Below are positions 28,401-40,400 of a stretch of DNA of 64,000 nucleotides, piece by piece; the first letter of the stretch is position 1; each line of letters opens with the position of its first letter. The notes beneath the pieces were generated by a model. The model searched no databases and was not told the DNA's origin. It was given only the letters and a program-made list of their open reading frames with translations. Source of the DNA: Elmis aenea (lineage: Eukaryota; Arthropoda; Insecta; Coleoptera; Elmidae); assembly GCA_947652605.1 (NCBI GenBank), contig OX393576.1:52800966-52864965 (forward strand). The letters are read 5' to 3'. The position numbers were made by a program, and so were the translations under genes.

Positions 28401-31400
28401 TTTTCCCAATTCTTAATTATACTTTTCCACCTTTTTCTATTGTTGACTAACTGTGACACATCTCTGAAACTGACTGTTTTTTTTTTGTTATTGCCTCCCT
28501 TCATTTTCCCCATTTAGTTCTTCATCACCTTCTCTCTTTTCAATCTTCATTTTTCATCTCATTTTTACGTACCTACTTCTAGCTAGTGTAATAAATATCC
28601 ATCCTGGCCATCTAAGTTGGTTTGAATCCACATTTTCTTTATATCTTTCACTCTTAAACTTTTTAATTTTGTAATTACTGAGCTTTTTAATATTCATATT
28701 AATAGGTAAAGCATTATAAAAGTGTTTGTAAAAAAAAAACAAATTTAATGAACATTTTTATTTGATTTTTTTTTTCAATACAAAAAAAGCCACAGTAATT
28801 TTTTCTCCATTTAGGGTGCCTTTAAAAGTGTATGAAGCCAACAATGCCAGAGATGCCTTAGCTAAAGCAATTTATAGTAAATTATTCGACTACATTGTAA
28901 AACGTATTAACGAAAGCATTCCATTTCAAGCATCTAGTTATTATATTGGTGTTCTAGATATTGCAGGATTTGGTACGATACAATATATATTTATTGCAAA
29001 CTTCTTAAGTGCTTTAACATTTTTTTGCAGAATTTTTTACCGTCAATAGTTTTGAACAGTTTTGTATAAATTATTGTAATGAAAAATTACAGCAATTCTT
29101 TAATGAAACTATTCTAAAATTTGAGCAAGAATTATATAAGAGAGAAGGTTTGAATGTTCCAGAAATTAAATTTGTTGATAATCAAGATTGTATTGGTATG
29201 TGTATTAAATATTGTAATCTAAATAGATTAATGTTATTTTTTCAAATTTTACCAAATAGATCTTATTGAAACTAAAAATAATGGCATCCTTACACTCTTG
29301 GATGAAGAATCTAAACTTCCTAAGCCATCATATGTACACTTCACCACAGAAATACATTCCCATTGGCCAAATCATTTCCGTCTAAACTTGCCAAGATCAT
29401 CAAGACTGAAGGCACATCGTAGTATTAGAGATGATGAAGGTTTTTTAATAAGACATTTTGCAGGAGGCGTTTGTTACCAAACTGTACGTCTTTGACAAAA
29501 TTACACACTTTTAGTGCTTTGTTACCTATTATAATTGTAGGTACAATTTATTGAAAAAAATAATGATGCTTTACATGCATCCCTTGAAGGAATTATTCAG
29601 GAAAGTTCTAACAAACTTATACAATCGCTTTTTTCCATAGCCAATACTCAAAAAGGAAAACTTACATTCATTAGTGTTGGAAATAAATTTAAAACACAAC
29701 TTGGTGAACTTATGGAAAAACTAAGAAGTAACGTACGTTAATTCAAACAATAATTTTGTAGTTAAATGTTTAAAGCAGTGTTTCTCAAGGTGTGGTCCGG
29801 GGACTCCTGGGGGTCCTCTGAGCCTTTTATTATGTTTAAAATCATTCAGCTTTAGTTACCAAACTAATTAAAAACAAAATATTGTCTACTAACAGCCGTA
29901 TTCATAGTCCTTCCTTATCTTAAGGATTGAGGAAGCTTCAAGAAAGCTCGCAACCTCCATTGAGATAAGGTAGCCAATGAGGTTCCTTGTTCGGTCAAGG
30001 TAGATTTATGAAACATGAAACGAGGAATAAGGAATCCTTATTCCTCAAGGAAGGACTATGAATACGGCTGGAAGCAATTCTTTGGGATCCTCTGTAAGCT
30101 TTTAATTTCGGAAGGGGTCCTCAGAGTAAAAAGTTTGAGAAACACTGATTTAAAGCATCATTTTTTAACGTAGTTATAGTAATCATTCGTATAAAACACA
30201 CTCAGCAAATTAAGTTTGATTGAAATGTTGCATGCGGCTTTGTCCTTATATTGACCAAAATTATTGCAAATTTTATTTACAGGGTACAAATTTTATACGA
30301 TGTATTAAACCTAACAATAAAATGATTGACCAAAAGTTTGACGGTGCATTGAGTTTAATGCAACTGAAATGTTCAGGCATGAACCACGTCCTAGGACTTA
30401 TGGAACATGGATATCCAAGTAGGGCCCCTTTTAATGAACTGTATCAAATGTATCAAGAATATTTGCCCAAAGAGTTGCGTCAATTACCAGCAAGAACATT
30501 TTGTGAAGTAAGTTATAAATTTTTATGTAGTCAAAAGTTCTAAACAATGATTTTCAGGCAATGCTGCATAGTTTGAAACTTCACGAAAAAGAATTTAAAT
30601 TTGGTGTTTCCAAAGTATTTTTCCGTCCAGGGAAATTTGCAGAGTTCGATAAAATCATGAGGTCTGATCCGGAAAATCTAAAAGCTATAGTAGCGAATGT
30701 TCAGAAATGGTTAATTAAATCTAGATGGATTAAGTCTGCTTTTTGTGCTCTGACTGTGATTAAATGTAAGTATTTCGGTTGCAGACCAGTCCATGATTTA
30801 ATCTGTAATTAACACGTTAACTGCCAAATGAGTGATCCGGGCGCCTCGTGAGTTACATACAGGGTGAGTCATTAGTGGCGGATCGGTCGATTGTGGCTAA
30901 ACGCTTTGAGATAGAAAGTTGATTCTAACGGTATTCCATACAGTTTTTTCTTCCGAACACGATAAAAATATTTTGAAATATACAGGGTGAGTCACCTCTC
31001 TGGAACCAATAGCAACTTTTATATTTCAAACAACACCTCATTTTTTATTTAATATTCTTGACCACCTTCATTTAAGCTTTACATCGATATAAAATAGTAC
31101 AGGTTTTTATGAGGCCTTGTCACTAAAAAAAAAAAAAAAAAAAATTTTCAAGGTTTTAAGTCTATTAAAAATATTCACCTGAAGTCATTTTTCGAAGCAC
31201 AGAGTTGTAATTTGGTAAGGACATGCAGAAAACATTGCTCTATTCGCTCGATATGAAAAAGTTTGAATCACGCGTACAGGTGTTCATAAATAGGTGGCAA
31301 CTTTCCTGATTTTCAAAAGCTCGTAATTCAACTTTTTCAAATGCAAACCCCTGTATTTTCTTATGTCATCGAATTCGTCTTTAAGAGAGCTTCTTTTTTT

Positions 31401-34400
31401 GTTAAGTATGTCCTATACCCAAAACTCATACTTTTCGAGATATTCGACTTTTTTTTTTTTCTAATCGTTATTAAAGCAAATAGGATGCCATGGAAATCGA
31501 AAAAGCTGACTATTCACTTCACTAACGTCAAAAACTTGTCATTTATTTCTTGAATTATAGCATTTCCACAATTAATTTCACTTTACAAGAGCAAATTAAT
31601 ATGGTTTATTGCTTCAGAGAAGGCGAAAGATATCCTTTGCTGGCGGCAAGGATTTACGCACATTTTGATTAATATGCACTTATAGGCTAACTAGTTTATT
31701 CAATTTCATATAGTAATGATTTTTTTATGTTCTATTATTTTATTTACAGAATTTATTTAATGTTTTTTTTTGTTGTTTCAACAAATAATTTGTCTTTCAT
31801 TTTCCATTTTTCTTCGCGCTCCCTTTAAGGTTTAGAAACACTAGTAAAGTTCATAACAATAATAAAATTGATTTGGTTGCCAATTTATTTATTGCTTATA
31901 AGTGAATCCACAAGACTAAAGTATCTACCTACTATTAGTAATTAAATACACGAAACAGTGAATAAACCATGTCAATTTGCTCTTGTAAAGTGAAATTAAT
32001 TGTGGAAATGCTATAATTCAAGAAATAAATGACAAGTTTTTGACTTTAGTGAAGTGAATAGTCAGCTTTTTCGATTTCCACGGCATCCTATTTGCTTTAA
32101 TAACGATTAGAGAAAAAAAAGTCGAATATCTCGAAAATTACGAGTTTTGGGTATAGGACATACTTAACAAAAAATGAAGCTCTCTTAAAGACGAATTCGA
32201 TGACATAAGAAAATACAGGGGTTTGCATTTGAAAAAATTGAATTACGAGCTTTTGAAAATCAGGAAAGTTGCCACCTATTTATGAACACCTGTACGCGTG
32301 ATTCAAACTTTTTCATATCGAGCTAATAGAGCAATGTTTCTGCATGTCCTTACCAAATCACAACTCTGTGCTTCGAAAAATGACTTCAGCAGAATATTTT
32401 TAATAAAGACTTAAAACCTTGAAAAATTTTGAATTTTTTTTTTTTTTTTAGTGACAAGGCCTCATAAAAACCTGTACTATTTTATATCGATGTAAAGCTT
32501 AAATGAAGGCGGTCAAGAATATTAAATAAAAAATGGGGTGTTGTATTTGAAATATAAAAGTTGCTATTGGTTCCAGAGAGGTGACTCACCCTGTATATTT
32601 CAAAATATTTTTATCGTGTTCGGAAAAAAAACTGAATGGAAAACCGTTTAGATCAACTTTCTATCTCAAAGCGTTTAGCCACAATCGACCGATCCGCCAC
32701 TAATGACTTACCCTGTATAACTCCATGCTGTTTGGTTCAGAAGCCATGTGCATTGTATAAACTTGAGGCTGTTTGCTAAGGCATTGCCAAAAAACAAGTG
32801 TGGCATAGGGGACTATTTTATGCATTTTGGTGTGTCCCCAGGGACCCACTCATTTTTTCCAACGTAGCAGTGAACGTGTTAAAAAATTAAAAACATTTTT
32901 AAAAGTAATTTCTGTTTGTAGTAAAAAACAAAATTATATATCGCCGTCAAGCTTTAATTATTATGCAAAAAACTGTACGAGGCTATCTAGTAAAAAAGAA
33001 GAATGAACCAAGAATAAAAGGCTTAAAAAATATAAGAGGACTAGATGGAAAACTAAAGCAATTGAAAAGTGTGGCAAGCCAACTTAAAAAAGATAAAGAA
33101 AGCAGCACAAATGAAATTAATCATATAGAAAGTGAAGTTGCAACTGCCATCGATAAAATTAAGGTATTTTTTCTCCCTATTCTTAATAGCATTTTGTATT
33201 ATTTGAATTACATGTAATATTTTTTCATAGAAACAAAATAATATCACTGCTGCAGCAGTCGATCAGATGTACAAACAGCTTTTAGACAAAGTTGACAAAC
33301 AAATGACAATCTTACAAAAACGTGTGCAAGACCAAAAGAATGCCGAAGAACAAGAGCGTCTACGCAAAATTCAAGAAGAAATGGATCGAGAACGTAGGCG
33401 CAAAGAAGAAGAGGAAAGGAGAATTAAAGAAGAAGAAGAAATCAAGAGGCAAAAAGCTGAAATTGAATCACGTAGAAAACAAGAAGAAGAAGTACGAAGA
33501 AAACAGGTATTTGAATGTCTTTGTAGTTTTTTCAGAATTATGTTTGTTTTTGTGTAGGAAGAAGCTGATAAGAGAGCAGCGCTGCAAATTCAAGCACAAC
33601 AAGAAAAGGAAGCACTTGAAGAACGCAAGTACCAACAGCAACTGGAACAAGAGAGACAAGATCATGAACTGGCTGTCCGATTAGCTCAAGAAAGTAACGG
33701 GCAGCTGGAAGAAAGTCCACCACAAAATCGAAAGTACGTAGAAAAATGTAAATTACATGTAGTTTGTGTATTTTGCACAGTTTTCTTTGTGTTAGTGTAG
33801 TATACATGTGAAAAGCTTAAGACTTTAGTTTTAAAAAGCCTTTGGAGTATTTAGAAAAATAAAGCTAACGAAATACAAAAAACTTATTGATATCGTCCAA
33901 ATTTAAAAATGCTTCTGTAGAATAATAATTTAATAAATTGTCTGATTATATTTACAAAACTAATGTCTAAAGCTGTATATAAATGTACATATTTTGGTGG
34001 CAGCTCACTGTCAATGCTTGTTGTTTCCATGATTCAGCGGTGGAATCGACTACACAGGTCACTCCCAGAGACTCAACAGGTATTATATAAGTACTTTGAC
34101 AGCATTTATTAAACTAACAATTCATACCACATATTAACGACAACATTCTGTATGAAAAACATTTATTACAAGGAAATTTTGAAAGTAATTAGTCACTGAA
34201 CAACATTAATTTTTTAGAATCATTAATTGTGTCTAATTTTACTTATCTTAATTTGTTTTTCACAAAGATTAAACTAAAATTCCTAATTTTCGATTTTTTT
34301 TATAATTTCCGGAAATGATTTGAAAAACTTTAAATATACAGGGTGGTGCTTTTTTCGATGCTCACCATTGCTATCTTGGAAACGGTAAGAGATACAAGGT

Positions 34401-37400
34401 CGGTTAAATTAGAGAAAAGTTGCACATTTTTATGGCGATTGAGAATCTGAAAAGAAATCCTGGATATTTTGATTCGTTTTAGATTTATTACAAAAAAACT
34501 GAAAAATGTGATTTTAGAAAAATATTATTATCTTCCCTACCGTTGACGCTATTTCATTTAAACTTGGTAACTTTATGTTTTTGACCGTCCTGGGTTTGAT
34601 GACGTCAACAGAAATTTTCTAAGCCTTCTAGATTTCAAGTTGCGATAGTCAACTTTTTTATTTCTTATGGCCGCCATATTGGATTTTTACACCATCAGAC
34701 AGACAAAAAAATTTGCTTTTCAGATTGGTAACCAACATACCTTTTTTCTTTCAAAAAACTTGTTGAAATTTTAAAATTTGTGTAAATAATTCATAAAATC
34801 GAGAATGCTCTGAAAAACAATTGAAATTATAATATAAATCAAAGTTACACAACATTTTATAGGTCTAATNNNNNNNNNNNNNNNNNNNNNNNNNNNNNNN
34901 NNNNNNNNNNNNNNNNNNNNNNNNNNNNNNNNNNNNNNNNNNNNNNNNNNNNNNNNNNNNNNNNNNNNNNNNNNNNNNNNNNNNNNNNNNNNNNNNNNNN
35001 NNNNNNNNNNNNNNNNNNNNNNNNNNNNNNNNNNNNNNNNNNNNNNNNNNNNNNNNNNNNNNNNNNNNNATTTCAAGTTGCGATAGTCAACTTTTTTATT
35101 TCTTATGGCCGCCATATTGGATTTTTACACCATCAGACAGACAAAAAAATTTGCTTTTCAGATTGGTAACCAACATACCTTTTTTCTTTCAAAAAACTTG
35201 TTGAAATTTTAAAATTTGTGTAAATAATTCATAAATCGAGAATGCTCTGAAAAACAATTGAAATTATAATATAAATCAAAGTTACACAACATTTTATAGG
35301 TCTAATGATAACGAAATTAAGATTGTTGGAAACATATTTAGAAGATATGTTAGGCGAATTGCCATTATTAACAATTCAAAATCATCAGTAGTTTCAGCAT
35401 GAAGGAGCTGGTCCTCACAACGCCCGCATTGTAAAAGGATATTAATTTAGATGTACGGTTTCAAAATGCATGACTTGGTACGTTTGGTCCTGTTCATTGG
35501 CCTCCGCGATCGCCATGTTTAATGCCTATGGATTACTTTTACATTGATGTTGTTTATGCAACCCCAACGGAAAATATTGAACTTCTTCGCCATAAAATCA
35601 AAAATGCTTTCGACTCTATTTCGAGACAAACTATCCTAAAGGCAGTGGATGAAATGAATCTGAGGACTAACCAATACATCATACATAACGGCGCGCACTT
35701 TTAACAATTTAAATAATTATTTATCTGGTGTTTTAAATTTATTGTCCTTTCGTTATTTTGTTAGACCTATAAAATGTTGTGTCACTTTGATTTATATTAT
35801 AATTTCAATTGTTTTTCAGAGCATTCTCGATTTTATAAATTATTTACACAAATTTTAAAATTTCAACAAGTTTTTTGAAAGAAAAAAGGTATGTTGGTTA
35901 CCAATCTGAAAAGCAAATTTTTTTGTCTGTCTGATGGTGTAAAAATCCAATATGGCGGCCATAAGAAATAAAAAAGTTGACTATCGCAACTTGAAATCTA
36001 GAAGGCTTAGAAAATTTCTGTTGACGTCATCAAACCCAGAACGGTCAAAAACATAAAGTTACCAAGTTTAAATGAAATAGCGTCAACGGTAGGGAAGATA
36101 ATAATATTTTTCTAAAATCACATTTTTCAGTTTTTTTGTAATAAATCAAAAACGAATAAAAATATCCAGGATTTCTTTCAGATTCTCAATCGCCATAAAA
36201 ATGTGCAACTTTTCTCTAATTTAACCGACCTTGTATCTCTTACCGTTTCCAAGATAGCAATGGTGAGCATCGAAAAAAGCACCACCCTGTATATTGTTCT
36301 TCATAAATTTATATAAACAATAATGCTAATAGCTATTGATTACACGTAAACAGATTAGTTGCTTTTTATTGCACAACTTCTTTAGCAACCATAGTTACAT
36401 AATAACAAAAGGTTGTGGCTATTTGCACCTACAGTAGGTACGAATAATTGGCTATTTGCGCCTACTGTAGATAGATACGAATAATTGGCTATTTGCACCT
36501 ACTGTATGGGCATATACCGCTTGTAACTGAGTTCTGGTACACTAGGGTGACCATTCGTCCCCGATTTTCGGGGACAGTCCCCGAAACAAGACTTAAGTCC
36601 CGGATTATTCTTGTCCCCGATTTTCATAATTTTCCCATACACATTTAAAATAACGAATGTATGGTACTTTCACTGTTGCCAAATTATGCAAATCTGTTAG
36701 TCTGGCAACATTGTAACAGTGTAACCGCTTATTGGCCACGAAAACTGGAGTGGGGAGGAGTTTGTGCACGTAGCTCTCATCCACCACCGATAAATAAAGT
36801 GTTAAGTCCGATTAGGTTATGTTAGGTTAGGTTACTTAAGGATACCATACGTCCTTTCTCCTGGACATATCCTCTTCTTTTTGAAAGGTGCAAAAATGCG
36901 TGGGATTTAATTCCCGCTCTTTTAATTTGAACTTCGTTTATTAAAATAAAAATTGTGGTTTGTAGTGTACGGGAAACGGGAAAATAGATTTTACGAAAGT
37001 TGGTTGGACCTTTGTAAGCCTAGCTTAGTGTCCCCGAAAGTCCGGGGAAAAAAATGGTCACCTTATGGTACACCCCCTTTTTTACTTTAGTTTTAATTTT
37101 TCATAAATAAACTTTTATACAGATGATATGTGTAAATACTGGGTTATATGAACACATGTACACTATTATTTCAATTCCGGTTTCGTCGGAAATTATCCTG
37201 TATATTTTATATTTTTGGAAAGAGGAGGCAACTTTGAATACAACTGCATCATTTTGATTAATTTTAATAACCTCAAATAATTTTTGGACAAATATTTATT
37301 TGCCGTTACCTGCATAAATTGAGTTTTATTATTTCAACAAGTGTCCGAAAAAGGTTTTTCGTACATTTTAATTAACATTTAGGTTACTTTAATTGGTTTT

Positions 37401-40400
37401 GAAGGTTGCAGACTATTTTTTGACCAATAACGTATATTTGTATTGAAAGGCTGCGTGCCTCAAAGACTTAAAATATTATAAAAACTTATTTAGATATTCT
37501 ATTAATCGTAGTATACTGTGCATAATTGCAACAATTTTCACTAATTTTTTTTATTAAATAACTATATTAGTTACAACTATAATTTGTTTTGTTGCACTTA
37601 GTCCACTTAGGCACAGTGTACTGCGATTAATAGGATATCTTAACAAGTTTTTATAATATTTTAAGTCTGTGAAGCAGCAATCCAACACAAATATAAGTTA
37701 TTGGTATTGTTAAATTCGTCAGGAAATACTCAATTTAAATAAGTGCATGTACTACTGCATTTGCATTTGTCAAAAAACTGATTTGCAATCTTCAAAGCCG
37801 ATTAAAGTAACCTAAATGGCAATTAAAATTTACAAAAATATTTGTCGGACACTTGTTGACAAAATAAAATTCTATGTATGCAGGTCACGGCTCACTTAAT
37901 AAAAAAATAAATTATTGTTCAAAAATTACTTAAGGTTATTTAAATTAACCAAAGTCCTACATGGTAGAGGGACTTAAGACTAAATAAAAATAAAAAAGTA
38001 ACCAAACCAGTGCAGTTGAATTCATAATTGCCTCTTTCTAAAAATGTAAATATACAGGGTGTCCCCGTTATCACCGCGAATATTTTAAGTGGTGATAGAG
38101 GACCTTTTTCTAAGAAAAAATGTCAAGTAAAATTTTTTCCTTAAATCAAATGCTAAGCTGATATTAACACTTACTTGATTTTTTTACACTTCTGCATTTA
38201 TAAGACTCTATAGCCGAAAATATCAATTTTATCGTAAAATACCTCAAAGCTTTTTAATAGAGCATGAAATTCTCTACAAAATTAGTTTTATTTATTTTTT
38301 GTCTACAGGCAATGGTTTGAGAGTTATAAAGCAGTTTGTACAAAAAAATGTAAAAAATTGACAAAATTTAATTGTTTCTTAGACTTTGCAACCGCTGTAT
38401 CTTTAAAACGAAAGGTTGTACAAAAAAACTGACGGCCCATTCTGGATAGCAAATTTTATGGGCTACAACTTTGGTCAAGTGAAATTTGTTGAAAACCAAA
38501 CCGATTTTCCGGAAAAGCTGAAAATAAGAAATAGAGTGCAAAAACAAAATTTCCTACAAATATTGTTTTGTATTTAAAAATGCTTTTAAAGAGAGTGCGA
38601 TTACGTAATTGAATGATGGAGGTCATTTTGAACACTTATTTTGTGGTTACATGTTAATTTTATTGTGTTAAGATGGATTTGCATTGTTTTGAATTTTATC
38701 GTTTTCGAAAAACAAAAACTCCCGGTTATTATGATATTTTGTATTTAAAAATTCCATAGCACCGGCAACATTCATAAAATTATGTATCTCATCAGTTTCA
38801 AAGCTTTTTATGAAGTTTGAAATTCTTCACAAAACCACCCCTTATCATTTTTTTTAAGGAGCTAACGAACAAATTTAACAAAAAATTGTAAAATTACATA
38901 TAAATGTTATGTAAATTTTTAAAAACGCCGCATCTTTTTAACGAAACGTCGTAGAGCAAAACGGATGCCTATTGCGGATAAGGCATTTAACGGACTACAA
39001 CTTCGGTAAATATGTTGTTCAATAAAACTAAATGTATCATAGAAATGTTTATAATAGTGAAAAAGGTGAAAAAAAAAACGATAAAATGCAAAACAATGCA
39101 AATCCATCTGGATGCAATAAAATTAACATGTAACCACAAAATTACTTCAATAAGTGTTCAAAATGACCTCCATCATTTTCAATCACATAATGGCACTCTC
39201 TTTAAAAGCATTTTTAAATACGAAACAATATTTGTAGGAAATTTTGTTTTTGCACTCTATTCCTTATTTTCAGCTTTTCCGGAAAATCGGTTTGATTTTC
39301 AAAAAATTTCACTTGACCAAAGTTGTAGACCATAAAATTTGCTATCCAGAATGGGCCGTCAGTTTTTTTGTACAACCTTTCGTTTTAAAGATACAGCGGT
39401 TGCAAAGTCTAAGAAACAATTAAATTTTGTAAATTTTTTATATTTTTTTGTACAAACTGCTTTATAACTCTCAAACCATTGCCTGTAGACAAAAAATAAA
39501 TAAAACTAATTTTGTAGAGAATTTCATGCTCTATTAAAAAGCTTTAAGGTATTTTACGATAAAATTTATATTTTCGGCTACAGAGTCTTGTAAATACAGA
39601 AGTGTAAAAAAATCAAATACGTGTTAATATCAGCTTAGCATTTGATTTAACAAAAAAAATTTACTGGAAATTTTTTCTTAGAAAAAGGTCCTTTATCACC
39701 ACTTAAAATATTCGCGGTGATAACGGGGACACCCTGTATATATAGGGTGTTCCATTTGAAATAACAAAGTTAGGGCAATTTCCTGCGATACCGAGAGTGA
39801 GATAATAGTGTACATATGTTCAAATATTTCGGTTATTTACACATATCATATGTATAAAAGTTTATTTATCTAAAATTAAAACTAAATTAAAAAAAAGTAC
39901 CAGAACTCAGTTACACCCAGTATATTTCTTTACAGTAGGTGCAAATAGCCAATTAATCGTACCTACTGTAGGTGCAAATAGCCAATTATTCGTACCTACT
40001 GTAGGTGCAAATAGCCAATTATTCGTACCTAGTGTAGGTGCAAATAGCCACAACCATAACAAAATTAGTCTCAGTGTACCTACCGGGTGTCCCAGTTTGG
40101 TATTCGCACCCCTATAGATGCTAAACCATTTAACTTTGGATGATGAAAATTGATAGGATTATATTACATACAATTTAACAACGTTTTGTACTATTGCGAT
40201 TATTCAATGACTGCGACATGTCTTTAGTCATTTGTTTTTCTATTGTGCTGCCATCTTTAATTTTTTTCAAACAGTACCATAGGTCGTGCGGGGCATCATT
40301 TTAAAAGGAATTTAATTTTTAATACAGCAGTGCATAAATGTTATTGTGTTACAAAGGAAAAGTTTTTTAAAAAAACTGTAAATTTCATTAGATGACTCCG

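Larger units (their letters stand above)
27207..30765 (+). other. jar: Myosin VI motor-domain exons (4th-11th exon block)
   Basis: Eight exons carry most of the head. The exon at 27207-27764 holds the P-loop and switch I. 27906-28315 continues to the actin-binding loop and the TEDS-rule region. 28815-28972 ends in DIAGF and 29031-29195 completes switch II. 30283-30507 contains the conserved RCIKPN motif, and 30558-30765 contains [11 protein letters not shown], the converter end, followed by the start of the lever region (WLIKSRW). No stop codon or frameshift was seen, so the motor looks functional. Confidence 0.95.
34339..36289. mobile_element. Long-TIR mariner-type foldback, CAGGGTGGTGC ends
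   Basis: TA-flanked element with arms of about 530 bp that mirror nearly perfectly (34339-34869 against about 35760-36289). The loop holds a transposase C-terminal fragment. The left arm is cut by the assembly gap. Confidence 0.85.
36403..40063. mobile_element. Large compound palindrome in the last big myosin VI intron
   Basis: Outer arms (36403-37195, carrying a hAT insertion, and 39745-40063) are inverted copies. Near the ends both carry tandem repeats of a roughly 34-bp unit containing CTATTTGCACCTACTGTA. Between the arms lie two more palindromes, 37196-38054 and 38055-39735. Confidence 0.7.

Noticed and set aside
33468..33807. Minus-strand open frames opposite the myosin VI helix exons
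   Set aside because: They are shadows of the E/R/K-rich coding strand; the Phe/Leu-rich products have no motif.
34771..35115. Open frame across the N gap
   Set aside because: An artefact of translating Ns.
36820..36836. TTAGGTT-like run resembling the insect telomere repeat
   Set aside because: It is only a few irregular units and lies inside a hAT element with target repeats, so it is not a telomere relic.
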